From positions 195,900-259,899 of the forward strand of contig JAFDWX010000007.1 in assembly GCA_018268255.1 (NCBI GenBank): a stretch of DNA of 64,000 bases, read 5' to 3'. This stretch comes from Armatimonadota bacterium (GTDB lineage: Bacteria; Armatimonadota; Fimbriimonadia; Fimbriimonadales; Fimbriimonadaceae). The notes under the pieces were generated by a model. That model did not search any database and was not told the origin of the DNA. It was given only the letters and a program-made list of their open reading frames with translations. Shown piece after piece: positions 19,901-28,991 of this stretch. Made by a program: the position numbers and the translations under genes. Every line of letters begins with the position of its first letter. Within the stretch, counting starts at the first letter, position 1.

Positions 19901-21597
19901 CAGACACTGATCAAACCAGCCGGCCGGTTTCGAACGGTGTCTCGTTGCGTCGCGCAATAGACCACGCGATCGATTCCGCCAGAGTTGTCTTGAATTGGAA
20001 TATAGCCAACAGTCGGCTGGAACGCCGGTACGCCGAGTCGGTTGCCATTTTCCACGGCGAACTTGCGAGTTCCATTTGCCAAATCACTGCCCGACGCGAC
20101 ATCGATTGCCCACACACGTCCCTTGCCATTGTTGTCTGCATCCGTGACAAACGCAAGTCCATCCTGCACGGTGGGACTGAATTTGGGGCCTGTTGACGCT
20201 CCACCGGGAGGGTTGATTGTATAAATTGCGTTGTTGCTTGTCGGATTGGGAGGAAGTAGGTCAAAAGCTGCGATCCCACCATTCGCAGTTCGGATCAAAA
20301 TCACCTGGAACACCGTGTGGCCCCCGAAGTTGATCCCCGTCGGAATATCAGCCGCAACCGGGCTGCCTTGGAACCCTCCATCGGTATACCAAACAGTATC
20401 GGTATTGGAACCGAGCGAGGTCTCGGGCACACCATCATCGGCGTTGCCGTCGCCATCGAGATCGCGACCCGGGTTGGCATCGATGCACACCAAAGTGCCA
20501 CCGCTGTTCATCACCACGCGCCCCTGAATCTGCACCACGTCAGTGCCCGGGGTTGGGACGATCGGCGACTCAAATCGTCGGAGAAGCGGTGCAGTCACCG
20601 TGACTGGGGATGCGCTTTGCTTTCGCGAGCCACGACCTGGTCCAAAGTACGGACTATTCAGATAAACGACGTTCAGAGCGAACTTCGCATTTGTGTTGAA
20701 CGCTCCGTCAAGAACGGGTTTCTGAGCAAAAAATCTGGGGCCGGAGATGACTTGTCCGGTATTCGACATCGAACGGTCAAGAGCCCACGTCACCCACCGC
20801 GACGTGACCACGACGTATCCTTCGCCTATTTGGCCGACGGAAACGGAAGGCTGCGTTGCGTTGAAACCCAGCACCGGCATAAGTCTTGCCGAGTCACCAA
20901 ACAGTGTGTTTTGGCTATCGTCGAACGGGTTGCCCGACGGAACTACTGGCATCGCGATGGTGATGTTGGAAGGACTCGGTACTGGAAACGCCTCGTAAGG
21001 GTATTCAAGAATTCGGTGCGGGACCAAAAGATTGGTCTGCACTGCACCCGTGCTGATTTCGAAGGGCAGCGGGCCGGTGTTGATTGTGTCCGAGCTGGAG
21101 GTTGGCTGGACGTCGACCCAGAGCGTCCCTCCTTGATCCACGAACAGCCGGAGTTTTTCGCGTTGCGCCGGAGTCAACGAGAAATAGCCCGAGATCGGCA
21201 GCAAAAGGATATCGTAATCGGAAAGAGTGCTCTGGCTCAGATTGTCCAGATCGACTTCCCAATATGCCGCAGCAACCTTGTTGAGTTTGGCTCCTGCTGC
21301 AGGTGTGTCGGGTGCGAGAGCCGCCCATCGTTGCCGAGCAGATGTCGAAAGGACTGACGGTCCGTGCGGATTCACGAAAACGACATTGCCGGGCCGAACA
21401 GATTGATCGGTTTGCAGGTGAGACCACACACTGGGAGCCCCATTCGCTGGAAATCCGCTAACCGTTTGGCTTGGGATGACCAGAGTTCCTACGTTGACCT
21501 TGTTGATCTTCTGAGCGTAGGAGATCTGTCCCAAAGCAGGGAGAGCCGCCAGCAAAGCGCAGGCGGCAACAACGATAGAGCGAGTCCAACGAATCAC
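16936..21597 (-). CDS. Large secreted propeller/NHL-like protein (1553 aa)
   Basis: The signal peptide ends near residue 23. An N-terminal glutamine-amidotransferase-like Rossmann region (about 60-280) includes SDYDILLLPISGYF and LRLFVDQGGTLWVDV. Propeller-like repeats follow (GRVVMNSGGTLVCIDANPGR, GRVWAIDVASG). The C-terminal third has NHL-like repeats (LIADSGNRRVIELVDRF). The start is GTG, overlapping the stop of the PilX-like gene by 4 nt (GTGA), so it is translationally coupled to a minor pilin. The partner giant propeller gene follows 60 nt downstream. I infer a surface or pilus-tip component. Confidence 0.82.
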   Translation of the reverse strand: MIRWTRSIVVAACALLAALPALGQISYAQKINKVNVGTLVIPSQTVSGFPANGAPSVWSHLQTDQSVRPGNVVFVNPHGPSVLSTSARQRWAALAPDTPAAGAKLNKVAAAYWEVDLDNLSQSTLSDYDILLLPISGYFSLTPAQREKLRLFVDQGGTLWVDVQPTSSSDTINTGPLPFEISTGAVQTNLLVPHRILEYPYEAFPVPSPSNITIAMPVVPSGNPFDDSQNTLFGDSARLMPVLGFNATQPSVSVGQIGEGYVVVTSRWVTWALDRSMSNTGQVISGPRFFAQKPVLDGAFNTNAKFALNVVYLNSPYFGPGRGSRKQSASPVTVTAPLLRRFESPIVPTPGTDVVQIQGRVVMNSGGTLVCIDANPGRDLDGDGNADDGVPETSLGSNTDTVWYTDGGFQGSPVAADIPTGINFGGHTVFQVILIRTANGGIAAFDLLPPNPTSNNAIYTINPPGGASTGPKFSPTVQDGLAFVTDADNNGKGRVWAIDVASGSDLANGTRKFAVENGNRLGVPAFQPTVGYIPIQDNSGGIDRVVYCATQRDTVRNRPAGLISVWLGARGEVPQRLEISGAGINIYTRASLQGLPIHNAIPRSLGVRITIIDTTTGLALNDAQAQGVINGSPTINVGINGLIHLDVNNTANFFDQGGNPARYSLRVDYTVDWSAPKTGGNGSADSDQFVRGDLYFPDQAIPKRDIAGPIALSGNGCLFVGTNNSTANQRGASFFALREVGRGDFRMMYRWEFYDDQKLTSNQGAGSSLTFNYGPTLSDYDGLLDIIPFLDTPLRQWNLVGGATIRGDTVYVMAEGRKSIFGQAVPMGVLLALDGNPQAPEFHLDNVTANFSIVQPDPARSDTLNSVFSFLQPGAYTYESDVSVVDGTNLRTGKVRLNSVMQNTRGQVANAIISNLPVIIRQPSQAELMVEPESGDPSGRMVAGRAGGKWNPLKWYTVFNALMPTRSPVITGSNAYLAGTSILPGLVNAMVFNQPRGLITAWNVEVASSDLKSPGTRRPWMSQGVYSSAPVDPRPWQKFVYQITGTMSDIKLSPYALWPQWQGVASFDDFLIRLNQATLDDNSLNGMAVGDSTLSAWGNREFYGFNRADFLVVDEGRISRIDAAGNPLWSTDLVRSDGGSNVNASSGLKIQSPWRVYHVTDTSFIAADPGADRVFRFDTTGRETRSITDLRIDNKYIPDGWVNGEATSLNQPMDVSTFLTRVPAAANPYTNPQPEEIWRHYLIADSGNRRVIELVDRFDTNGNVVTYSDPNVSANPIQGLGVLYWHTKSEYSGRNYAYNTIGRTQISVNGNPKTVYAFGFGNVEPGKRAVNLDGSNSNELDSKSGYGGILLFDPSGRAQTLITSFQVPAIAANILYNPTTSNFVSPAVPARPAKKFAGLSSVTLRYVNSGGSPVLTMMVTDNTGVYELVESTPGNWSCRWMLPTEAYLGMRRSMTDVVTGENPLGFIPRYARRLDNGDVLITNGYFGRKRSGAAIGGEVIVLNGELDPTGPSSDPGYSITKLNLGFRTLGIRLTLPPVEGFRPITSPVFADRD

Positions 21598-24500
21598 GGG
21601 TTTACCTCACCAAAATAAAGCAGAGTCGGACTGACTGGCAACCTAGGAAGTGGTGGAAGAATCCACCGGCCATCAGCAGTCGTGCGGATAGGATCAGTCG
21701 GGCTATATAAGCTTGTACCAAAGGCCAGCGACGGATCGTATCCGATAATCAAGTTGGGAACATAGCGGTTGGCAGGGCTGTTTCCGGTGACATCGTATCC
21801 GGCTGGCACATGCTGTGCGGGGAGGAGTTTGCCCGAGCCGCCGATCCAGCGCGGCATCCATCCCCACAGCTTCTGCCATTCGGCTTGCTGGGAGATCGGT
21901 GCGGGCATGTTTTCGGCGAGCGATCCGCTGATCACGATCCGGACGTTCTGCGGTTCGCCGTAAAAAGGCGTTTCCGGCATAGAACCGAAGTTTCTGAAGC
22001 GATTCTCCTGGGCGTTCGCGAGACCGTTCGCGGCCACGTCGGTATTAAAGTTGTCGCGCGTGTCCGTCGAATTGCTGTTGAACACAGGCCCTGGAATCAC
22101 GAAGAAAGAACCTTCTTCAGCAAACAGAGCTGCTTCGATCCGAACGTCGGCTGGGCTCACGGCGACCTTTCCAAGCAAGTAGTTCTTGTTGGGGCCGCTT
22201 CCGAATCCGCTCAGCCCGAGCGTAAATTCGGTTGTCTGCTGTAGGCGTAGCCTATAAGGCCGTGAGACATTTCCATCATCGATGAATTGGGAATTTGACG
22301 CGCCACCATTCACAGCAAGCGGCAGTGACAGCGTCTCGAACTGCGGGTAGATGTTTCGACCCGTTTCGTGAAGCATATAGGCTTGGCCATAGGATTTTGT
22401 TGCAACTCCAATTAAGTCCGCCCATCCTTGGTTCAAGGTGCCGTTGAATTCTCCTGCCTGGTCCACATAAGATGGAAAGAGGAAAGAATTGACTCCACTT
22501 CCCGCCGCAGCAATGGACATGGCGAACTCGCTTGGACCACCGTTGTCGGCCGAGTGCTGAATCAGAATCTGAGAGTTCAGCTGAGAGTTGGATCCCGCTT
22601 CGCGATACGTGGTTGCGTAGGGTCGCCACGATGTCGGGACTTTAGGGTCCGAAGCCACTGCGTTATCGCCCTCAGGGTTCAGCAGGAGATCGGTTTGAAG
22701 TGTCAAGGCTCCGCTCGACAGATCGATTTCAACTGGATTCGGTGCGGTGACGTTACCGCTCGTATCCTTGACGTTCCAAGTTTCGCCGGGTACTGGGCCA
22801 AAGAACATCGTCGTGTTCACACAGATATAGTCCTTGGCCATCAGTGCCAGCATCGACTTACTCGGCGTGCCCTTGATCGTCCCATCGAGTTCGATTCCCT
22901 TGGTGATGCTTCCCTCGATGTAGATCGTTCCCATCGACACCACTGTGAGCTGTTGATCTGTTGGGATGACTCCGCGCGTACGGACGTCACCTTCAAAATA
23001 GACCACGCCATTGAACGGCCTTCCCTCGCTCAAGAAAGTCTGATCCGGAATCGAGGCAGACGCGTTACCAACTGCCGGGGTCTTGACCGAGTTGATGATG
23101 TAGGGTCGGACTGCACTGCCGTCATTCACTTCCCGAATGAGGAAGCGAGCCCAGCTGGTCGCAGCCGATGAGCCGTCTTCTCGGTACCAAGTGCTGTCGG
23201 TCCGGCGCCCATCTGCGTTTGTGCGACTTTCTTTCGTAATCTCAAATCCATCGGGAATCAACTTGAGATAGCTGGCCTGAGGCACGAAGTATGGACCCTG
23301 CCAGGAACCAGTTCGCCCAAAGGTCTGGTTGTTGGGATTGAGCCATTGCTGTGGGAGGGAGCGCGACGCTCCGAGTCGAATTCGTTGCTCTTCATCTGTG
23401 GCATCGCTTACATCGGCACTGGAGCCAGAGACGTAGACGCCGCTGCCATGTCCGAACCGACCTGAATTCCGCCCATTGACCAAGCGGCCACTCTCGCGAG
23501 TCAGAACCAGATACCGGTTCAGCTTGGTTGTTGGATCCACCGTAAGAATCGACGGCGGCTCTTTGCGAGGAATGGAGCGGGAATAGCCATCGGAGTCGGC
23601 ATCCTGGATGCCATCACGCAGCAAACCCCCGAAAGTAGTGTAGTTCGCGGATCGGCTATTGAGGTTGGGACCACTTAGAGTTCCCAATACTCCGGCCGGT
23701 GAGGCCAGTGTCAAACCAGAATTGGCGTTGGCGGCAGAAAGGTTCCCTGCCACAGCCCACATATCGCCCAAGCTCGGATTGAGGTTCGCGGTCACTGGAC
23801 CAAAGATCTTGATGTCAGCGTTGCTGTAAAGCGAGCCAGAGCCAACTTGAGGTGAACCGACAGTAGTATCCGAATTTATCCATCCCAACTGGGTGGGGAT
23901 GGTGACGGGACTGCCTTCAAACGTTGCCGCGAGAGTGCCTTCCTCTTTAACTCCGGCACCGGAGTTCCCCAAAGCACCGACTTCAGCGGTATCGGTCACC
24001 CGAAACTTGTTTGTAATAAAGCGTGCCTGCTCAATGCTTCCGAGTGAGGCAACCGCAACCAGTTTTCGCGTTTCAGCACTCGTCGAATCTATCGATTTCA
24101 GCTTGTTGAGAGACGCCAAGAGGTCTTGATCCGAGGTGAAACCAGAAACTTTGACGCCGCTGCTTAGCAGAGTGCTCGGGTCGTTAGGGTTCACCGCGCC
24201 AGATCGCCCCACGCTCTCTAAAACGAGATAAGACCGAGCTTTACCAAGCTGTCTGAGCTGGCTGGAGCCTGCAGCGAACGCCGTAAAGTCTGCCGGTGCA
24301 TACCGAACTCTGACCAACGCTCGACCGCGATTATAGGCCTGGCGGCTATAGGGTCCAAGTCCGTCGGGACCGCCCTTATCCGGCAGCCCACCGGGGAGAA
24401 GCCGATTGCTTCCGCCTCGAAGGTAAAGCGCATCCGGATCTTTTGACAAACCGGTTGCGATGTCAATCGCCAGTCCACTCGATTCAGGCCTCCAATCTGC

Positions 24501-24728
24501 TCCCAGAGAGCTGTTGACCAACTGGTAGTGCATGTTTCGGATGCCTGCTTCGGCGAGGTCGCTTGAAAGCGTTCTCTCGCGGAACAGTGCCGTCTGTCGC
24601 AGGTTACGGCTCACAACCACAGCAAAGGTGACGCCAAGGACGAAAAGCACGCCCAAGATCAAAATTGCGATGATCAGAGTCTGACCTTGGAGGGTCTTGC
24701 GTGCGCGATGAAGGGGCAAACGGTTCAT
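21594..24728 (-). CDS. PilX/GspK-like giant minor pilin (1044 aa)
   Basis: The N-terminus is prepilin-like: a basic leader, then GQTLIIAILILGVLFVLG, with Gly as the likely cleavage residue and a hydrophobic residue where Glu5 normally sits. PilX and GspK proteins at pilus or pseudopilus tips share this trait. A helix with SSDLAEAGIRNMHYQ continues the pilin spine. The remaining 950 residues are beta-rich and not recognised, against a usual total of about 200-350 aa. It lies 13 nt after the PilW-like gene and overlaps the propeller gene. Confidence 0.83.
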   Translation of the reverse strand: MNRLPLHRARKTLQGQTLIIAILILGVLFVLGVTFAVVVSRNLRQTALFRERTLSSDLAEAGIRNMHYQLVNSSLGADWRPESSGLAIDIATGLSKDPDALYLRGGSNRLLPGGLPDKGGPDGLGPYSRQAYNRGRALVRVRYAPADFTAFAAGSSQLRQLGKARSYLVLESVGRSGAVNPNDPSTLLSSGVKVSGFTSDQDLLASLNKLKSIDSTSAETRKLVAVASLGSIEQARFITNKFRVTDTAEVGALGNSGAGVKEEGTLAATFEGSPVTIPTQLGWINSDTTVGSPQVGSGSLYSNADIKIFGPVTANLNPSLGDMWAVAGNLSAANANSGLTLASPAGVLGTLSGPNLNSRSANYTTFGGLLRDGIQDADSDGYSRSIPRKEPPSILTVDPTTKLNRYLVLTRESGRLVNGRNSGRFGHGSGVYVSGSSADVSDATDEEQRIRLGASRSLPQQWLNPNNQTFGRTGSWQGPYFVPQASYLKLIPDGFEITKESRTNADGRRTDSTWYREDGSSAATSWARFLIREVNDGSAVRPYIINSVKTPAVGNASASIPDQTFLSEGRPFNGVVYFEGDVRTRGVIPTDQQLTVVSMGTIYIEGSITKGIELDGTIKGTPSKSMLALMAKDYICVNTTMFFGPVPGETWNVKDTSGNVTAPNPVEIDLSSGALTLQTDLLLNPEGDNAVASDPKVPTSWRPYATTYREAGSNSQLNSQILIQHSADNGGPSEFAMSIAAAGSGVNSFLFPSYVDQAGEFNGTLNQGWADLIGVATKSYGQAYMLHETGRNIYPQFETLSLPLAVNGGASNSQFIDDGNVSRPYRLRLQQTTEFTLGLSGFGSGPNKNYLLGKVAVSPADVRIEAALFAEEGSFFVIPGPVFNSNSTDTRDNFNTDVAANGLANAQENRFRNFGSMPETPFYGEPQNVRIVISGSLAENMPAPISQQAEWQKLWGWMPRWIGGSGKLLPAQHVPAGYDVTGNSPANRYVPNLIIGYDPSLAFGTSLYSPTDPIRTTADGRWILPPLPRLPVSPTLLYFGEVNP

Positions 24729-24741
24729 GCTGCAAAAGTCC

Positions 24742-27045
24742 TTAACGTATGAAATTCCTTACCGAGGCTCGGCCGTTAAGAGTCACGGTCTGGGCGTTCG
24801 GCGCAGTCGCGACGCCGGGATACTGGCGAATCGTCAGCGACAAATCAATCACCTGTCGAGAGTCATAGTCCACTGCCACGACATCGGCGCTCTCAGAAAA
24901 TTGGAAGCGGTACGAAACAAAGATGTTCCCGGATGGCAGAGCGATATTGGGATCTGAGTACAACTCGAGGTACCCGACCCGATAGCGCGGCTGCAAAATT
25001 GCAGAGGCAAAGTTGTTCTCGTCGTACCACAGCGGGTCCGTGGAGACTGTATATCCCAAATCTTGGTAGAGATTAGGATCTGCATCTGCGCGTTGGGTGT
25101 AGTTGATGAAGTACTGATTGGGCCCAACCGAAACTGCGTTTTGCCCAGTGGCAACCACGCGGGTGTATCGGACATACCTCGGCGTGGCTGAAGTGTCCAA
25201 CTGATCCGGGCCGATCACCACTTCACTCCCAGGAGTGATCTTCACGCGATAGAAACCTTGGCGCGGGTCGAGAGGGCTCGGCGTTCCATCCGCGCAGGGC
25301 ACGAATCTCAAATCGACAAAGCGTCTCAGGTTCGATTTTCCAAGTCCAGGAGCAACCGTATTCCAAATGTTGAACAGGCAGTTGAACCGATCGTTGACAG
25401 TGGATGTTGGGCTCGAAGGAGCGACATTCGCGGCTTTCCAATCGGTTGTGCCTCCAGCGGCCGCATATTGCGACCATGTTTGCTGGGTTCCCGTTGCCAA
25501 CACTGGGCGATTATCTTGTCCCGCAGCGAGGTTAACGCTGCCCTGCCCACCCACCTCTTCAATGGAAAAGCTCGTGGAGACTTGACCCAGCCGCGTGCTG
25601 GTTGCAAACGGGACAAATCGAGCACGGAGGTTGCCGTCTGTCATCCATCCGCTTCTTGAGTTCGCCGCCATCATTGCGTTCGTAAACGGATAACGTCGCA
25701 GGTCGTTGTTGGCAAGAGTCGCTGGATCGAGATCCTTAGCAGTCAAATACTCGGTGATGTCGAACGTCTCGGTGCCGCCGGAATACTCCGCAGCAGGATT
25801 GGCGACGTCGAAAATACTAACGTGGTAGTCGCGGTTGGCAGCATCAAACGCCCATTGGCGGCCAATCGCATAGGGGAGTCCCGATTGCCACGGCGTGTTG
25901 ACGTCCCAAGGTCGATTGGGCTGCGGGACGCTCGGCCACAACCGCACATAGGCATTCACCCATCCGCCGTATTGGCTTCGGAGCACATCAGAGCCGACTT
26001 TGTTCGAGCCTTCGAACTCCTCGTTGGTCCGAGCCACAACGGAGCCCTCTGCAGGCTCATTGGTGACGCGCTCCGGCCGGAATTGCAATGCAGGAAGGAT
26101 CCGCGGCACGTTACCGTTGTAGTTGACTTTGAATGTACGCTTGTCGTAGTCGGGTTGAATCAGGTCGATCCGGCTGAAGTTCGAGATATTCCGAGCAATT
26201 CGCTGCCACGCCTTGATTCGATTCACCTTGGCGAGCCACTGCGGCGTCCCATTTTGCGGGAAGTCCGCCGCGTTCGGCGACAGTGTGAAGAAATCGGGAT
26301 CGTCTAGAACGGGTCTGCCGTTTCTGATTTCGAAGAGCTCATCGTTGTAGACCCACTGTCCACCACCGGCTCCATTGGGGCGCCAACGCTTGTAATCAGC
26401 CTCAGCTCGGTACAAGACGTAGAGGTTATCTTCTCCGCTGCCGAATCTTCCGAACATGGCATCGTAAGGATTGTTATAGGTGCCAGGAATCGGATTGTTG
26501 CTCCCGTCGAGCTTGAGCTTGCCTAAGCCATCAACGGCAAGCGGATGGCGCAATCCAACGAAGTAACGGACGATTTTTGCGCCCGAGGCAGTCGGAAAGA
26601 CCGGCTGTCCAACCGGAGTTCGGAGCGTGGGGTCTTCCTTCCAGTTGTTTGGATCATTGGGATCGCCGTTCGGATCCTTGAGCAGGTTGGGATTCAGCAA
26701 CGCACCTCCGGGACCTCGCAGAGGTTCACCTGCGGATGGCATCATCGCGTCCATTTTGGAATACGGCAACAGAATTCTCTCCCAGGCTCCGTTGGCCCCT
26801 GGCATGTAGATCGAGATTTCGCCACGGAACGAGGAGTTGTCCCGCACGGAAGCCGCATTGGAAATATCCCTCGACACACGGTCCATGACACGCCGAGCTC
26901 GGTCCTGCGCTTCGGCGAAGCCCTGGCCAATTTTGCTGAGGTTGTAGCCTTGAACCAGGGGCACCGAAATAATGGTGAGCAAGATGGCGGTGATCGCCAT
27001 CACGGTAATAAGCTCGATGATAGTAAAGGCGCGACGGATTCTCAT
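24742..27045 (-). CDS. PilW-like giant minor pilin (767 aa)
   Basis: A class III-type prepilin signal, RRA/FTIIELITVMAITAIL, has Ala rather than Gly before the predicted cut and Glu at +5. The spine helix includes RARRVMDRVSRDISNA, typical of PilW/GspJ. About 700 residues of beta-rich passenger follow, roughly three times the usual PilW size. It overlaps the PilV-like gene by 4 nt and precedes the PilX-like gene by 13 nt, so all three should be co-translated and co-assembled. Confidence 0.86.
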   Translation of the reverse strand: MRIRRAFTIIELITVMAITAILLTIISVPLVQGYNLSKIGQGFAEAQDRARRVMDRVSRDISNAASVRDNSSFRGEISIYMPGANGAWERILLPYSKMDAMMPSAGEPLRGPGGALLNPNLLKDPNGDPNDPNNWKEDPTLRTPVGQPVFPTASGAKIVRYFVGLRHPLAVDGLGKLKLDGSNNPIPGTYNNPYDAMFGRFGSGEDNLYVLYRAEADYKRWRPNGAGGGQWVYNDELFEIRNGRPVLDDPDFFTLSPNAADFPQNGTPQWLAKVNRIKAWQRIARNISNFSRIDLIQPDYDKRTFKVNYNGNVPRILPALQFRPERVTNEPAEGSVVARTNEEFEGSNKVGSDVLRSQYGGWVNAYVRLWPSVPQPNRPWDVNTPWQSGLPYAIGRQWAFDAANRDYHVSIFDVANPAAEYSGGTETFDITEYLTAKDLDPATLANNDLRRYPFTNAMMAANSRSGWMTDGNLRARFVPFATSTRLGQVSTSFSIEEVGGQGSVNLAAGQDNRPVLATGTQQTWSQYAAAGGTTDWKAANVAPSSPTSTVNDRFNCLFNIWNTVAPGLGKSNLRRFVDLRFVPCADGTPSPLDPRQGFYRVKITPGSEVVIGPDQLDTSATPRYVRYTRVVATGQNAVSVGPNQYFINYTQRADADPNLYQDLGYTVSTDPLWYDENNFASAILQPRYRVGYLELYSDPNIALPSGNIFVSYRFQFSESADVVAVDYDSRQVIDLSLTIRQYPGVATAPNAQTVTLNGRASVRNFIR

Positions 27046-28958
27046 TGCTGTTCAGCCCCTCCTTGAGTCAAGAAGGTCTCTGATTCGATGCGTCTTAGAC
27101 CGGTAAGCCAGTTATTGAGTTCCCCAAGGTTCGCCACCGGGTCGTTCGTGAACTGCCGTAAGCTGTTTGGGTTCCAGGTCACTCGGACGCTTACGGTCAC
27201 TCCTCGCACCCGACGAACTGCGTAGCCATTCGAGAAATCCAGCAGCGCGTCCGCGTTGGTCGCATCTCGAATATCGATGTGGCCCAGAGTCAAGTCGCCC
27301 TGGATGGGCTTCTTAATCACGAACTCTTGGTCGTATACGACGCGGGGTGGTGCCGAAGCCGCATCTGTGGTCAGTCGGTACCAAATCTCACCGATAATCA
27401 CTTTCTTGCCAACGTCGGACAACGGGAAGTAAACGAAAGCAGGATTGCCGTTTGCGTTGTCGGCTAGGCCGGGATAGCACTGGTCATAGCTGATACCCGC
27501 ACCCCATGTCGGTCGGTATTCGCTGCTCCCTTTAAACGGCTGAACCGCCCACTCTCCGATCGCTTGGTAAAGCGCTCGGACCGGTCGCCCGTTCATTTCA
27601 TTAACCTGGGTCACGGCCGTATCCCCGGGATACACCAAGCGGCTCGTGATGCCGTTACCGTTATTCCCGTCAACATCGATGAACTGCACGAACCCCGTAC
27701 TGAAGTTCACGCGGTAGCTGTCCGGCGTGAACACCCCGCCCGTGTCTGTATCGACTAGGACAAAATCGAGTTTCTGGGGCGTGGCTGAACCAACGTTCAC
27801 AGCAAAATCCATCCCTTGATAGGTCGAGAGGTCAGGCTCGGTTCTGCTTTTGGCCTTCAGCCCAGAAATCATTAAGCGTTGTTGGAAAGGCGCGGCGCTG
27901 GGAACTCGAAAGTCGTCGCGAAGGATCCGCCAGTCCAGAACTGAATAGTCCACTCGGGCTACCAGCGGCACCCGCGCTCGGCGGCGAAATTCCTGGTAGT
28001 CGTATCCAGCCGGGTTGAACGCCAAGATTCCCAGAACCGGGTCCACAAGCTTGTACTCGTACGCAGCATCGTCTCGGCCGACTGCGGCCGCTGTTGAGAA
28101 CGCGCTCGAGCCCACGTTGAGGAACTCGCGTTGGACACGAATCGAATCGCGGTCAACGGAGACCAGCGTTTCGCCCGCAAGTGCGATTCCGCTAAGGTCC
28201 ACCGCGTAAGCAACTCGCGGGTTGCTCGCAGGGACCGTCTGACTGAGAATGATTGAGCGAGCCTCTACCCGGGCTCCTGTGTCCACGTAGTAGCTCAGTG
28301 AAATTCGATACCTTCTTTCCCGGTTCGTACCCGATGGAAGGTAGATAACATTCGCGGTGTCATCGATGTAGACGGTGTAGTCGCGAACGTTCCAAGCGGG
28401 CTGCTCCTCGACCCAAAAACGATTGAGGTCGGAACCATAAACTCGGACCACGGGATCTCCTGGCACCGCGAGCAAAGGTCCAAATTGCAGGGTCATCACA
28501 CCTGCGTAGAGATTGGCCGCTCCTGGCACGAAGCGAGGAGCCGGAACAACTGTTCCCTCACCGAGAATTCCTCGGAATCGGTTGGCACCGGTGTAGAGCT
28601 GCCACTTGCCAGTTCCGTATGGCGAATTGAGGATGCCATTTACACTCACACCCGTAGTGCCAGTTGGCACGAAGTCGTTGGGTTGAGCGGTAACGTCGAC
28701 GTCACTGAAATCAGCTGCGCCATTTGTGTTGGCCACAATGGCATCCGGAATCTGCAAGGTGTGACCCTTGAGTCGCTCCAGTTCAGCGCGCGCAAGCTGA
28801 GTGCCGACCGAAATGTTTCTGGAGTTCTTCAGAATTCCCAAGCCACGAGGGAATATCTGGACAACGGCGAGAATTCCGACCAGAAAAATCACGATCACGA
28901 CCAGAATCTCAATGAGACTGACCGCGCGTTGATATCGATAAGCTGTTGGCCGTTTCAT
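27042..28958 (-). CDS. PilV-like giant minor pilin (638 aa)
   Basis: The prepilin signal QRA/VSLIEILVVIVIFLVGIL has Ala at -1, Val at +1 and Glu at +5, followed by the PilV/GspI spine with ARAELERLKG. Beyond about residue 75 the protein is beta-rich and unassigned. The usual PilV length is about 150-200 aa. It starts 33 nt after the pseudopilin gene and overlaps the PilW-like gene by 4 nt. Confidence 0.86.
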   Translation of the reverse strand: MKRPTAYRYQRAVSLIEILVVIVIFLVGILAVVQIFPRGLGILKNSRNISVGTQLARAELERLKGHTLQIPDAIVANTNGAADFSDVDVTAQPNDFVPTGTTGVSVNGILNSPYGTGKWQLYTGANRFRGILGEGTVVPAPRFVPGAANLYAGVMTLQFGPLLAVPGDPVVRVYGSDLNRFWVEEQPAWNVRDYTVYIDDTANVIYLPSGTNRERRYRISLSYYVDTGARVEARSIILSQTVPASNPRVAYAVDLSGIALAGETLVSVDRDSIRVQREFLNVGSSAFSTAAAVGRDDAAYEYKLVDPVLGILAFNPAGYDYQEFRRRARVPLVARVDYSVLDWRILRDDFRVPSAAPFQQRLMISGLKAKSRTEPDLSTYQGMDFAVNVGSATPQKLDFVLVDTDTGGVFTPDSYRVNFSTGFVQFIDVDGNNGNGITSRLVYPGDTAVTQVNEMNGRPVRALYQAIGEWAVQPFKGSSEYRPTWGAGISYDQCYPGLADNANGNPAFVYFPLSDVGKKVIIGEIWYRLTTDAASAPPRVVYDQEFVIKKPIQGDLTLGHIDIRDATNADALLDFSNGYAVRRVRGVTVSVRVTWNPNSLRQFTNDPVANLGELNNWLTGLRRIESETFLTQGGAEQQ

Positions 28959-28991
28959 GGTCCAATCACAAAAATAACTGCATCAAACGCA

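Noticed and set aside
20317..21357. A 346-codon open frame on the plus strand opposite the 1553-aa propeller gene
   Set aside because: It lies wholly antisense to a gene with clear domains and a signal peptide. Its composition is rich in Arg and His, as expected from a shadow frame, and it has no recognisable motif or ribosome site.
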